Shown here one piece after another: positions 1 to 9,138 of a DNA stretch of 61,387 nucleotides (position 1 is its first letter; every line of letters starts with the position of its first letter). The stretch lies in the NCBI RefSeq assembly GCF_016862215.1, contig NZ_BOMN01000066.1:1-61387 (forward strand). The letters run 5' to 3'. Below the pieces are notes generated by a model. The model had not been told where the DNA came from. It worked only from the letters and a program-made list of their open reading frames with translations, and did no database searches. A program made the translations under genes and the position numbers. Origin of the DNA: Winogradskya humida (GTDB taxonomy: Bacteria; Actinomycetota; Actinomycetes; Mycobacteriales; Micromonosporaceae).

Positions 1-212
1 TGGGCTGGGCTGGGCTGGGCTGGGCTGGGCTGGGCTGGGCTGGGCTGGGCGCACCGGGCTGGGCTGGGCGCACCGGGCTGGGCTGGGCTGGGCTGGGCGC
101 ACCGGGCTGGGCTGGGCTGGGCTGGGCGCACCGGGCTGGCCTACCGAGATTGGGCGGACCGGGCTGAGCGGACCGGGCTGAGCGGACCGGGCTGAGCGGA
201 CCGGGCTGGGGT
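1..212. repeat. TGGGC pentamer array and related G-rich tandem repeats
   Basis: The window opens with uninterrupted TGGGC pentamers, then copies broken by GCACCGGGC, then about four units of a 14-base repeat containing GACCGGGCTGAGCG (about 155-212). No convincing protein reads through. The plus strand has closely spaced GGG runs, so quadruplex formation or replication slippage is plausible. The array may continue to the left of the window. Confidence 0.9.
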
Positions 213-224
213 CCTTCCAAGGCC

Positions 225-345
225 GAGCCTGCCGGAGCCGAACCTCCGGAGCCGGGCCCCAGAGCCGAACTCCCGGAGCCGGGCCCTCCGAGTCAGGCCC
301 CCGGAGTCAGGCCCCCGGAGTCAGGCCCCGGGGTCGGGCCTCCCG
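225..345. repeat. Degenerate CCGGAG-type tandem repeats upstream of cobF
   Basis: Short repeated units built on GGAGCCG and GGAGTCAGGCCCC fill the region up to about 35 bases before the cobF start. They are a second low-complexity tract right after the TGGGC array. They separate cobF from whatever lies to the left, so any cobF promoter must lie in or just after them. No clear promoter is visible. Confidence 0.8.
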
Positions 346-381
346 GACCGGGCAGGGGCGCGACCTGCCACAATCCCTGGC

Positions 382-1167
382 GTGACTGTGGATGTGGGTT
401 CTGGGGAGAGCGGGCGGCGGATCTATGTCATCGGGATCGGGGCTGGCGACCCGGACCACTTGACCCTGCAGGCGGCGAAGGCGATCGGGCGCGCCGATGT
501 GTTCTTTCTCCTCGACAAGGGTGAGGTCAAGGAGAGCATGATCGAGCTGCGCCGTACGGTCCTCAAGTCCTACGGCAAGCCCAGCCGCCGCATCGCCGAG
601 GGCCGCGACCCCGACCGTGACCGCACCCCGGCGGACTACGAGGGGACGATCGCCGACTGGCGCCACCGCCGCTCCGAGGTGACCGAGGCGCTGATCCGCG
701 AGCATCTGCTCGAGGGCGAGACCGGCGCGTTCCTCGTCTGGGGCGATCCCTCGCTCTACGACTCGACGATCGCCATTCTCGACGAGATCCTCGAGCGTGG
801 CGACACCCGCTTCGACTACGAGGTGGTCCCGGGCATCAGCAGCGTCTCCGCCCTCGCCGCCAAGCATCACATCGGCATCAACCGGGTCGGGCAGCCGTTC
901 CAGGTGACCACCGGGCGCCGGCTCGCCGAGCAGTGGCCCGACCAGGTCGACGACGTGATCGTGATGCTCGACGCCGGGCAGACGTTCGGCAAGGTCGACG
1001 CGGAGAACGTCGACATCTACTGGGGCGCGTACATCGGCACCCCCGACGAGCTCCTGATCTCCGGCCCGCTCGCCGAGGTCGCCGACGAGATCCGCCGCGT
1101 CCGCGCCGAGGCCCGCGAGAAGCACGGCTGGATCATGGACACCTACCTGCTCCGGCGGAACGGCTGA
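382..1167 (+). CDS. cobF: Precorrin-6A synthase (deacetylating) CobF
   Basis: A 261-aa SAM-dependent tetrapyrrole methylase that methylates precorrin-5 at C-1 with loss of acetate in the aerobic (oxygen-dependent) corrin pathway. Seen: the SAM-binding loop GIGAGDPDHLTLQ near residues 18-30 and the second family motif WGDPSLYDST near residue 120; the length fits CobF. The GTG at 382 is the first in-frame start after the repeat tract. CobF is specific to the aerobic route, which agrees with cobG and cobN in this window. It is not in an operon with the other cob genes, and a DUF1203 gene converges on it. Confidence 0.93.
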   Translation: MTVDVGSGESGRRIYVIGIGAGDPDHLTLQAAKAIGRADVFFLLDKGEVKESMIELRRTVLKSYGKPSRRIAEGRDPDRDRTPADYEGTIADWRHRRSEVTEALIREHLLEGETGAFLVWGDPSLYDSTIAILDEILERGDTRFDYEVVPGISSVSALAAKHHIGINRVGQPFQVTTGRRLAEQWPDQVDDVIVMLDAGQTFGKVDAENVDIYWGAYIGTPDELLISGPLAEVADEIRRVRAEAREKHGWIMDTYLLRRNG

Positions 1168-1214
1168 CGTCTACCCAGGCGAAGCGGCCGGCATCTGCCC
1201 AGACGGAGCAGCGG

Positions 1215-1658
1215 CTAGCGGCGGATAGCGAACATATAGCAGCCGTAGGACACGTTGCGGCTGTGGATCTGGACGACGTCCGGGTCGGTGAGGATGTCGG
1301 TTATGGCGGCCGTCGGGTCGGTGCCGTCGTGGACGCGGGTGGCCGGGTGGATGCGGCCGTCGCGGTCGTAGGCGCGTAGGACCTGCGGCCGGCCGAGCCA
1401 GTCCGCGGGGTAGGCGTTCTCGTCGTGGGTGGTGTCGCAGGGTTCCGCGTGGGCGAAGACCGGGCCGATCTCACGGTACGGGCTGGGTGGCAGCTCCGGC
1501 GCGTACCCGAAAAGCATGATGTCCTCGCCGGGAGTGGCATCACGCAGGCAGCACCGCAGCGGCTCGCCGCCCTCGGCCGTGCTGAACTCCACCGGGCTGC
1601 CCGCCCCCTCGTTACGGGCCTTGCTGAGCACCACACCGGGAAGCGCATCAATTCTCAT
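1215..1658 (-). CDS. DUF1203 family protein
   Basis: A 147-aa protein matching the DUF1203 pattern: a central FAHAEPC segment and a C-terminal SRNVSYGCYMFAIRR-type ending are both present. The biochemical role of the family is unknown. It is convergent with cobF (48-base gap) and divergent from the nucleotidyltransferase gene at 1725. ATG start, ordinary GC and codon pattern. Family call fairly sure; function unknown. Confidence 0.75.
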   Translation of the reverse strand: MRIDALPGVVLSKARNEGAGSPVEFSTAEGGEPLRCCLRDATPGEDIMLFGYAPELPPSPYREIGPVFAHAEPCDTTHDENAYPADWLGRPQVLRAYDRDGRIHPATRVHDGTDPTAAITDILTDPDVVQIHSRNVSYGCYMFAIRR

Positions 1659-1724
1659 GGCACCAGCGTGGCGCAGAGCAGGCAGGGAGTCCGGCGGGAA
1701 TCAGACCTGACGTTTAATGGGGGC

Positions 1725-2453
1725 ATGGGGACCTCGACGGCGGCGGTGGACGAGTTCGGTGAGCGGCTCGGTGAGCTCGAGTGGGTGACCGATCTGCACG
1801 TCGCGGGGTCGCTGGCCACCGGCGACTACACGGCCGGGGTCAGCGACCTCGACCTGGTCGCGCTCACCGCCGGGGCCGTCGACCAGGATCGGCAGGCGGT
1901 GCTCACGGCGCTGCACCGCGACGTCGACCGGGGCGCGGGGTACGGGCTCAAACTTGGCTGCGTGTACGTCGACGGTGCCACGATCGGTGCGGCCGGTAAG
2001 GAGCATCCGACGTGGACGCATGAGCTCCTGGTGCAGCGGATTCTCTCCGGGGTCACGCGAGCGGAGCTGGTGCGGCATGGATTCGCGGTCTTCGGGCGTA
2101 CCCCTCAGGAAGTTTTTCCGGCCGTGAGCGACGATGACATCCGCGAGGCCGCACGGGCCGAGCTCACGGGGTATTGGGCCTGGGCGGCGCGACGGCCGCG
2201 GATCTGGCTGGACCCCGTCATGGTCGACCTCGGGCTGACGGCGATGGCCCGGGGACGGCACAGCCTCGCGCACGGCGGGCTGCTCACCAAGACCGACGCC
2301 ATCAAGCAGGCCGGCGCGCCTGCTTGGCTCATCGAGCAGTTGCTCGCGCGGCGGCGGGGCGAGGACGTCAGCTCGCCACGGCTGCGAGCGGGCTATATCG
2401 CCTGGCGGGACGCTTGTCAGACCGTACGGTCAGTTTTTAGGGCGAGCTCTTAG
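1725..2453 (+). CDS. Nucleotidyltransferase-fold protein
   Basis: A 242-aa protein with a Pol-beta-type nucleotidyltransferase core: a GS motif followed by the acidic pair (GSLATGDYTAGVSDLDL, residues about 22-38), and an alpha-helical C-terminal part of the kind seen in aminoglycoside adenylyltransferase-like proteins. The substrate cannot be read from sequence. I chose the ATG at 1725 because the longer frame upstream runs antisense through the DUF1203 gene and has no family-like content. Its 3' end overlaps the convergent regulator gene by 24 bases. Confidence 0.72.
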   Translation: MGTSTAAVDEFGERLGELEWVTDLHVAGSLATGDYTAGVSDLDLVALTAGAVDQDRQAVLTALHRDVDRGAGYGLKLGCVYVDGATIGAAGKEHPTWTHELLVQRILSGVTRAELVRHGFAVFGRTPQEVFPAVSDDDIREAARAELTGYWAWAARRPRIWLDPVMVDLGLTAMARGRHSLAHGGLLTKTDAIKQAGAPAWLIEQLLARRRGEDVSSPRLRAGYIAWRDACQTVRSVFRASS

Positions 2454-3008
2454 GTGGACTCTTTCGCCCTGGGTGCCGAAGAGGCTGAGGATCTCGACCG
2501 GTTCCGGGCCGACCGCGCCGAACCAGTGCGGGGTGCGGGTGTCGAACTCGGCAGCCTCGCCCGGCTCCAGGATGAAGTCGTGCTCGCCCAGGATGATCCG
2601 GAGGCGGCCGGTCAGAACGTACATCCAGTCGTAGCCCTCGTGGGTCTGCGGCTCGTGCGGGCGGTTGCCGGAGCCCGTGGGGATGATCAGTTTGAATGCC
2701 TGGATGCCGCCCGCGCGCCGGGTCAGCGGCAGCATGGTCATCCCGTGCCGCTGCACCGGGCGCAGGTGGATGCGGGGATCGCCGGTGGGCGGCGCGCCGA
2801 CCATCTCGTCGAGCGTGACGGCATACGCCTTGGCCAGCGGTAACAGCAGCTCCAGGGTGGGTTTGCGGTCACCGGACTCGAGCCGGGACAGCGTGCTCAC
2901 CGAGATGCCGGTCTCCGCGGCGAGGTCGGCCAGCGTCGTGTTCCGCTGCTTGCGCAGCGCACGCAACCGCGGGCCGACCGCCCCGAGCGCCTGATCGAGT
3001 TCGTCCAC
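2430..3008 (-). CDS. XRE-family regulator with C-terminal cupin domain
   Basis: A 192-aa transcription regulator. Residues about 10-65 form a HTH_3/XRE domain (LAAETGISVSTLSRLESGDR is the recognition region). Residues about 110-185 form a cupin (HEGYDWMYVLTGRL and the GEAAEFDTRTPHWF ligand region), usually a small-molecule sensor. The GTG at 3008 gives the usual start just before the HTH. It lies 14 bases downstream of cobN on the same strand, so it may be cotranscribed with cobN; a link to B12 control is only a possibility. Confidence 0.85.
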   Translation of the reverse strand: MDELDQALGAVGPRLRALRKQRNTTLADLAAETGISVSTLSRLESGDRKPTLELLLPLAKAYAVTLDEMVGAPPTGDPRIHLRPVQRHGMTMLPLTRRAGGIQAFKLIIPTGSGNRPHEPQTHEGYDWMYVLTGRLRIILGEHDFILEPGEAAEFDTRTPHWFGAVGPEPVEILSLFGTQGERVHLRARPKN

Positions 3009-3022
3009 CCGTTCAGACTGCC

Positions 3023-6000
3023 CTACTCCCCGCCGTCCTCGAGGTCGCCCTCGGTTTCGAGGTAGACCTGCTGCAGCGCGGCGAGCGTCGACGGGTCCGG
3101 GGCTTCCCACAGCTTGCGGTCGGCCGCTTCGAGGAGACGCTCGGTGATGCTGTGCAGCGCCCACGGGTTCGACTGGGTCATGAACTTCTGGTTCTCCGGG
3201 TCGAGCACGTAGCTCGCCGCGAGCTGCTCGTACATCCAGTCGGCGACCACGCCCGCCGTCGCGTCATAGCCGAACAGGTAGTCGACGGTCGCGGCCAGCT
3301 CGAACGCGCCCTTGTAACCGTGGCGGCGCATCGCGGCGATCCAGCGCGGGTTGACCACGCGGGCCCGGAAGATCCGCGCGGTCTCCTCGGTCAGGCTGCG
3401 GGTCTTCGTGGCGTCCGGGTTCGTGGAATCCCCGATGTACGCCGCCGGCGCACGCCCGGTCAACGCCCGCACCGTGGCGATCATGCCGCCGTGGTACTGG
3501 AAGTAGTCGTCGGAGTCGGCGATGTCGTGCTCGCGGGTGTCGATGTTCTTCGCCGCGATGTCGATGCGCTTGTACGCGGTTTCCATGTCCCCGCGCGCCT
3601 CGGCGCCGTCCAGCCCGCGGCCGTACGCGAAGCCGCCCCACACGGCGTACACCTCGGCGAGGTCGGCGTCCCCGCGCCAGTTGCGGCTGTCGATCAGCGG
3701 GAGGATGCCGGCGCCGTACGCCCCGGGTCGCGACCCGAAGATCCGCGTGGTCGCCTGCCGCCAGGTCTTGTCCGCCTCGACGTCGGCCAGCGCGTGGGCC
3801 CGGACGAAGTTCTGCTCCGGCGTCTCCTCGAGCCCCGCGACCAGCCCGACCGCGTCGTCCAGCATCGCGACGACGTGCGGGAACGCGTCCCGGAAGAAGC
3901 CCGAGATGCGCACGGTCACGTCGATGCGCGGCCGGCCCAGCTCGTCCAGGTCGATCGGCTCCATGCCCGTGACCCGGCGCGAGGCCGGATCCCAGATGGG
4001 GCGTACGCCCATCAGCGCCAGGATCTCCGCGATGTCATCGCCCGCCGTGCGCATCGCACTGGTCCCCCAGGCGGACAGCCCGACCGACTTGGGCCAGTCG
4101 CCGTAGTCCTCGCGGTAACGCTTGAGCAGCGACTCCGCCATGGCCTGGCCGGTCTCCCAGGCGAGCTGGCTCGGGATGGCCTTCGGGTCGACGGAGTAGA
4201 AGTTGCGCCCGGTCGGGAGCACGTTGATCAGGCCGCGCAGGGGTGAGCCGCTGGGGCCGGCCGGGACGTAGCCGCCTTCGAGGGCGTGCAGGACGTTGGT
4301 CAGCTCGTCCGTGGTCTTCTCGAGCCTCGGGACGATCTCCGTGGCGGCGAATTCGAGAACCCTGACTACTTCGGGGTTTTCGTGGAATTTGTCCGCTTCG
4401 TTCGGCCAGCCCGCTTCCTCCATTGCGCTGACCAGGGCCTTGGCCTGTGCCTCGACGGCGTCGGTCTCCGCGGTGGACGCGTCTTCGCTGAGCCCGAGCG
4501 CCTCCCGCAGACCGGGCAGCGCGGCGACCTTGCCCGCCCACATCTGCCGGGCGCGCAGCATGGCGAGCACCAGGTTGACCCGCGCCTCGCCGGTCGGTGC
4601 CGCCCCGAGAATGTGCAGGCCGTCGCGGATCTGCACGTCCTTGATCTCGCAGAGCCACCCGTCGACGTGCAGGATGAACTCGTCGAACTCCTCGTCGCCC
4701 GGGCGGGCTTCGAGGCCGAGGTCGTGGTCCATCTTCGCGGCCTGGATCAGGGTCCAGATCTGCGCGCGGACCGCGGGCAGCTTCGCGGGGTCGAGCGCGG
4801 CGATGTTCGCGTGCTCGTCGAGGAGCTGCTCGAGCCGGGCGACGTCGCCGTACGACTCGGCGCGGGCCATCGGCGGGATCAGGTGGTCGACCAGCGTCGC
4901 GTGCGCCCGGCGCTTGGCCTGGGTGCCCTCGCCAGGGTCGTTGACCAGGAACGGGTAGATCAGCGGCAGGTCGCCCAGCGCCGCGTCGGTGCCGTCCGAG
5001 GCGGACATGCCGACGTTCTTGCCCGGCAGCCACTCCAGATTGCCGTGCTTGCCGACGTGCACCACCGCGTGCGCGCCGAACTCGTCGGCCAGCCACCGAT
5101 AGGCCGCCAGGTAGTGATGGCTCGGCGGCAGATCGGGGTCGTGATAGATCGCCACCGGGTTGGCGCCGAAACCGCGCGGCGGCTGCACCATCACCACGGT
5201 GTTCTCGTCGCGCAGCGCGGCCAGCACGATGTCGTTGTTGTCGACGTAGAGCTCACCGGGCGGCGGCCCCCAGTGCCGGACCATGCTCTCGCGCAGATCC
5301 TCGGGCAGCGTCTCGAACCAGGCTTTGTACCTGTCGCCGTTGATCCGGACCGGGTTGGCGGCCAGCTGCTCCTCGGTGAGCCAGTCCGGATCCTGGCCAC
5401 CGGCGGCGATCAGCGCGTGGATGAGCGCGTCGCCGTCCTGCTCGGCCACGCCCGGGAAGCTGCCGATCTGGTAACCACGCTCCGCCATCGCGGCCATCAG
5501 CCGGACCGTGGACGCCGGGGTGTCCAGGCCAACCGCATTACCGATCCTTGAATGCTTTGTCGGGTACGCGCTGAGCATGATCACCACACGCCGCTCCGCA
5601 GCCGGGATGTGCCGCAGCCGCGCGTGGGCGACGGCGATGCCCGCGACCCGGGACGCGCGCTCGACATCCGCGACGTACACGGATAGCCCGTCGGGGTCGA
5701 CCTCCTTGAAGCTGAACGGCACGGTGATGATCCGGCCGTCGAACTCGGGGATCGCGACCTGGGTGGCGGCGTCCAGCGGGGAGAGCCCGTCGTCGCTCGC
5801 CTCCCACGCCTCGCGGCTGCTGGTCAGCGCCAGCCCCTGCAGGATCGGCACGTCCAGGCCCGCGAGCACCCCGACGTCCCACGCCTCGTCGTCACCACCG
5901 GCCGTGACAGTGGCAGGCTTCGTGCCACCGGCGGCCAGCACGGTCACCACCAGGGCGTCCGCCTTGCGCAGCTCGGCAAGAAGCTCTTCCGACGCCGTAC

Positions 6001-6571
6001 GCAGTGACGACGTGAAGATCGGCAGCGCCCGCCCGCCCTTGGCCTCGACCGCCTGGCACAGCGTCTCGATGAACGCGGTGTTCCCCGCCATGTGGTGCGC
6101 CCGGTAGTAGAGCACCGCGATCGTCGGGCCCTCGGTCGTGGCCGGCGTGCGCTCCAGCACCCCCCAGTCGGGGGCGGGCACCGGCGCGGCGAACCCGTTG
6201 CCGGTCAGCAGGATCGTGTCGGAGAGGAAGTCGTGCAGCGCGCCCAGATTCTCCGCCCCGCCATACGCGAGGTAGGCGTGCGCCTCCCCCGCGACCCCGG
6301 CGGGAACCGAGGAGAGCTTCATCAGGTCGGCGTCCGGCGTCTGCTCACCACCGAGCACGACCACGGGGATCACCCCGCCGAGCAGCTCGTCGAGGCCTTC
6401 CTCCCAGGCCCGGCGCCCGCCCAGGATCCGCACGACGATCAGCTCGACACCCTCGGTGAGGGCGGGCAGATCCTCGACGGCGGTCCGGGCCGGATTGCCC
6501 AAACGCCACTCATGGCTGCTCGCACGGGCGCTCAGCAGGTCGGTGTCGGACGTCGACAGCAGCAGAAACAC
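3023..6571 (-). CDS. cobN: Cobaltochelatase subunit CobN
   Basis: A 1182-aa large subunit of the aerobic ATP-dependent cobaltochelatase, which inserts Co2+ into hydrogenobyrinic acid a,c-diamide together with CobS/CobT-type or ChlI/ChlD-type partners, not found here. Seen: the magnesium-chelatase H-type core including VVHVGKHGNLEWLPGKNVGM (about 500-520) and FLVNDPGEGTQAKRRAHA. The length fits the family. The GTG at 6571 follows a GGGGAGAG ribosome site. It is the first gene behind the cobalamin riboswitch, so it should be repressed by adenosylcobalamin. Confidence 0.95.
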   Translation of the reverse strand: MFLLLSTSDTDLLSARASSHEWRLGNPARTAVEDLPALTEGVELIVVRILGGRRAWEEGLDELLGGVIPVVVLGGEQTPDADLMKLSSVPAGVAGEAHAYLAYGGAENLGALHDFLSDTILLTGNGFAAPVPAPDWGVLERTPATTEGPTIAVLYYRAHHMAGNTAFIETLCQAVEAKGGRALPIFTSSLRTASEELLAELRKADALVVTVLAAGGTKPATVTAGGDDEAWDVGVLAGLDVPILQGLALTSSREAWEASDDGLSPLDAATQVAIPEFDGRIITVPFSFKEVDPDGLSVYVADVERASRVAGIAVAHARLRHIPAAERRVVIMLSAYPTKHSRIGNAVGLDTPASTVRLMAAMAERGYQIGSFPGVAEQDGDALIHALIAAGGQDPDWLTEEQLAANPVRINGDRYKAWFETLPEDLRESMVRHWGPPPGELYVDNNDIVLAALRDENTVVMVQPPRGFGANPVAIYHDPDLPPSHHYLAAYRWLADEFGAHAVVHVGKHGNLEWLPGKNVGMSASDGTDAALGDLPLIYPFLVNDPGEGTQAKRRAHATLVDHLIPPMARAESYGDVARLEQLLDEHANIAALDPAKLPAVRAQIWTLIQAAKMDHDLGLEARPGDEEFDEFILHVDGWLCEIKDVQIRDGLHILGAAPTGEARVNLVLAMLRARQMWAGKVAALPGLREALGLSEDASTAETDAVEAQAKALVSAMEEAGWPNEADKFHENPEVVRVLEFAATEIVPRLEKTTDELTNVLHALEGGYVPAGPSGSPLRGLINVLPTGRNFYSVDPKAIPSQLAWETGQAMAESLLKRYREDYGDWPKSVGLSAWGTSAMRTAGDDIAEILALMGVRPIWDPASRRVTGMEPIDLDELGRPRIDVTVRISGFFRDAFPHVVAMLDDAVGLVAGLEETPEQNFVRAHALADVEADKTWRQATTRIFGSRPGAYGAGILPLIDSRNWRGDADLAEVYAVWGGFAYGRGLDGAEARGDMETAYKRIDIAAKNIDTREHDIADSDDYFQYHGGMIATVRALTGRAPAAYIGDSTNPDATKTRSLTEETARIFRARVVNPRWIAAMRRHGYKGAFELAATVDYLFGYDATAGVVADWMYEQLAASYVLDPENQKFMTQSNPWALHSITERLLEAADRKLWEAPDPSTLAALQQVYLETEGDLEDGGE

Positions 6572-6587
6572 GGCTCTCCCCTCGGGG

Positions 6588-6746
6588 TCCGCGCCCCGGG
6601 TCGAAGTTCACGGCGACGGGAGTTCCTGACTCCCGGGCGCCGCGTTTCAGCACCCGGTCACAGTGGCGGGACCGCGCCGGAATCACACCGGCTTCCTCCA
6701 CGGCATCGCCGCACGTGGACCCTCACTCTGCCGACCGGGCGGCACC
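6588..6746 (-). promoter_or_regulatory. Cobalamin (B12) riboswitch upstream of cobN
   Basis: On the minus strand this leader carries the B12-box signature: GGTGCC at the 5' end (6741-6746), GAAGCCGGTGTGATTCCGGC, the GGTCCCGCCACTGTGA core (about 6656-6671), then a GAGTCAGGAACTCCCG hairpin. It ends just before the cobN ribosome site. There CCCC directly precedes GAGGGGAG, so a ligand-dependent helix could hide the Shine-Dalgarno sequence. Edges are approximate. Confidence 0.9.
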
Positions 6747-6806
6747 CAAGTCAACGTGAGAGCCCCGCTGTGACGATGCCGACCGATCCCACCCGACGGG
6801 CGGAAA

Positions 6807-8519
6807 GTGTCGGTCCCGGTCCGTAGTATCCGGGCCGTGTCCTCGCCAGTCCCCCTCCGCCTGCCCGCCGGCCCCATCCGCCTGCCCGCGGGCTCAGCCG
6901 ACCGGGCCGAGCAGGATGCCTGCCCCGGCGCTCTGCGACTCCACGACGCCGCCGACGGCCCGCTGGCCCGCATCCGCATCCCCGGCGGCCGCATCACCGG
7001 CACCCAGCTGGCCGAGCTGCGCGCAATCGCCGAGGAGTGGGGCGACGGGCACATCGAGCTGACCAGCCGGGCCAACCTGCAACTACGCGCCCTGCGCAAC
7101 GCCCCACCCCTGCAACTCGAGGCCCGTCTCACGGCCGCCGGCCTACTGCCCTCCCCCACCCATGAGCTGGTACGCAACATCGCCGCCTCGCCGTTGATCC
7201 GCGACCCGGCGCCGATCAGCACCCTCGACGCCGCCCTCTGCGCCGACCCCGCCCTCGCCGCCCTCCCGGGCCGCTTTCTCTTCGCCCTCGACGACGGCAC
7301 CGGCGACGTCGCCTACTCAGCCGACGTCGCCGCCCTCCGCCTCCCCGCCCCGGCCGACAACCTTCCCGGCAACCGGTCCGACAAGCCGACCGACCGACCG
7401 GCGGGTGAGCCGTCCGGCGGGCTGACTGGTGAGCCGTCCGCCGGGCTGACTGGCGAGCCGTCCGGGGGGCTGACTGGCGATTTGTCCGAGGGGTCGGCGG
7501 GCGATTTGCCGGGTAGGTCGGCGGGTGATTTGTCCGGTGAGCTGTGGGCCGTCATTTTTGCCGGGCGGGATGTGGGGCTGCGAGTGGCCGCGGACCAGGT
7601 GGTGCCCGCCCTGATCGACGCGGCGCACGCCTTCATCGGCCTCGCGTCCGAAACCTCCCCCACCGTCTCCTCAGACTCCACCCTCACAACCTCAACCCCC
7701 GCCTCCGCTCCTTCTGCCTCCGCTTCCCTTACCTCCGCCCCCACTTTCCCGACGTCCCCCGGCTCCACTTTCCCCACCTCCGCGTCCACTTTCCCGACGT
7801 CCCCCGCCTCCACTTTCCCCACCTCCGAGTCCACTGCCTCGGCTCCTGTCTCCCCCACTTCCGGCGACATCGGCGGCAGCGGGCGGCGGGCTTGGCGGGT
7901 TCGGGAGCTTGTTGATGGGCCGGCGCGGATGGGTGCGCTGGTCGCCGAGGCGCTGGGTGGGACGCTGGGTGAGGCGGATCCGGCTCTGGTGCGACCGGTC
8001 CTGCGGGAGCCGGTGGGGCGCTTCGGGCGGGCGGGGGGCCGGGTGGCGCTGGGGGCTCTGGTGCCTTTGGGGCGACTTGACGGCGTACAGCTGAAGGTAT
8101 TGGAATCTGCTTCTGATCTTGTGTTCACCCCGTGGCGGGGGGTGGTGCTGCCGGATCTGACGGTTGGCGCGGCGATCGGGTGGATCCGTAAGTTGGCCGG
8201 GGCGGGGATCTTGGTCTCCGCTGACTCTGCGTGGGCCGGGGTGACGTCATGTGCCGGGCGGCCGGGGTGCGCGAAGGCGCTGGCGGATGTCCGGAGCGAT
8301 GCCACCGCCGTGGCTGAGCGGGATGACGCGGCAGTGAGCGGCCGGGGCGGGTTGCCGGTGCACTGGGTCGGGTGTGTGCGGGGGTGCGGGAGCCCGGCTG
8401 GGCCGCATGTCCGGGTGGAGGCCACGGGGCAGGACTATCTGGTCTCGTCGCCGCGTGGTGGGGGTAGGGCCGGCGCTGCCGAAGTGGGGGCGTTGGTGGC
8501 TGGGCTGAGGAAAGGCTGA
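6807..8519 (+). CDS. cobG: Precorrin-3B synthase CobG with two low-complexity inserts
   Basis: A 570-aa sirohaem/4Fe-4S monooxygenase of the nitrite/sulfite reductase fold that makes precorrin-3B with O2. Seen: a ferredoxin-like half at residues about 30-130 and the cluster cysteines CAGRPGC (C-X5-C) and CVRGC (C-X3-C) in the last 110 residues. The protein is longer than usual because of two repeat tracts: a Gly/Pro/Ser tract of about 8-residue units (about 195-245) and a Thr/Phe/Pro/Ser tract (about 290-350). GTG at 6807; a second GTG at 6837 is an equally possible start. First gene of cobG-cobH-cobIJ. Confidence 0.9.
   Translation: MSVPVRSIRAVSSPVPLRLPAGPIRLPAGSADRAEQDACPGALRLHDAADGPLARIRIPGGRITGTQLAELRAIAEEWGDGHIELTSRANLQLRALRNAPPLQLEARLTAAGLLPSPTHELVRNIAASPLIRDPAPISTLDAALCADPALAALPGRFLFALDDGTGDVAYSADVAALRLPAPADNLPGNRSDKPTDRPAGEPSGGLTGEPSAGLTGEPSGGLTGDLSEGSAGDLPGRSAGDLSGELWAVIFAGRDVGLRVAADQVVPALIDAAHAFIGLASETSPTVSSDSTLTTSTPASAPSASASLTSAPTFPTSPGSTFPTSASTFPTSPASTFPTSESTASAPVSPTSGDIGGSGRRAWRVRELVDGPARMGALVAEALGGTLGEADPALVRPVLREPVGRFGRAGGRVALGALVPLGRLDGVQLKVLESASDLVFTPWRGVVLPDLTVGAAIGWIRKLAGAGILVSADSAWAGVTSCAGRPGCAKALADVRSDATAVAERDDAAVSGRGGLPVHWVGCVRGCGSPAGPHVRVEATGQDYLVSSPRGGGRAGAAEVGALVAGLRKG
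7396..7545. repeat. 24-base in-frame repeats in cobG, tract 1
   Basis: About six imperfect 24-base units encode an 8-residue motif of the type GEPSGGLT, drifting to GDLSEGSA and GDLPGRSA. The tract lies between the first and second structural repeats of CobG and keeps frame, so it likely forms a flexible linker. Confidence 0.85.
7681..7860. repeat. In-frame repeats in cobG, tract 2
   Basis: Units of 21-24 bases encode TFPTSPAS-like repeats, preceded by Ser/Thr/Ala/Pro-rich sequence. This tract is unrelated in sequence to tract 1 in the same gene, so two separate expansions occurred in one enzyme. Confidence 0.85.
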
Positions 8520-8520
8520 C

Positions 8521-9138
8521 ATGGAGTACGTGCGTGACGGGGCGGAGATCTATCGGCGGTCGTTCGCGACCATCCGGGCCGAGGCGGATCTTTCCCGGTT
8601 GCCCGCTGATGTGGCCCGGGTCGCCGTGCGGATGATCCATGCGTGCGGGATGGTCGATCTGGTCGAGGATCTGGCGTGGAGTCCCGGCGTGGTCACGGCT
8701 GCGCGCAAGGCGTTGCAGGCCGGGGCGCCGATCCTGTGCGACGCGCAGATGGTGGCGTCGGGAGTGACCCGTACGCGGCTGCCCGCCGGCAATGAGGTGA
8801 TCTGCACGCTGCGTGACCCCGCTGTTCCGGGGATCGCGGCCGAGATCGGCAACACCCGCAGTGCCGCTGCCATGGATCTCTGGGGCGACCGGCTCGGCGG
8901 GGCGATCGTGGCGATCGGCAACGCGCCCACGGCGTTGTTCCGGCTCCTCGAGATGATCGAGGCCGGGGCGCCCCGGCCGGCGGCGGTGCTGGGGATCCCG
9001 GTCGGGTTCATCGGGGCGGCCGAGTCGAAGGACGCGCTGGCCGCGTCCGATCTGGAGTATCTCGTCGTGCGCGGACGCCGCGGCGGGAGTGCCATCACGG
9101 CGGCCGCGGTCAACGCGCTCGCCTCGGAGGAGGAGTGA
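8521..9138 (+). CDS. cobH: Precorrin-8X methylmutase CobH
   Basis: A 205-aa enzyme that moves the C-11 methyl group to C-12, giving hydrogenobyrinic acid. Seen: the conserved MIHACGM segment with the catalytic histidine (near residue 41), CDAQMVASG, and GNAPTALFRLLE. ATG start one base after the cobG stop; it ends overlapping the cobIJ start by four bases, so the three genes are translationally coupled. Confidence 0.95.
   Translation: MEYVRDGAEIYRRSFATIRAEADLSRLPADVARVAVRMIHACGMVDLVEDLAWSPGVVTAARKALQAGAPILCDAQMVASGVTRTRLPAGNEVICTLRDPAVPGIAAEIGNTRSAAAMDLWGDRLGGAIVAIGNAPTALFRLLEMIEAGAPRPAAVLGIPVGFIGAAESKDALAASDLEYLVVRGRRGGSAITAAAVNALASEEE

Noticed and set aside
4035..5551. Long open frames overlapping cobN on both strands
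   Set aside because: Shadows of the cobN frame caused by third-position GC; products are Arg/Ala/Gly-rich without family motifs.
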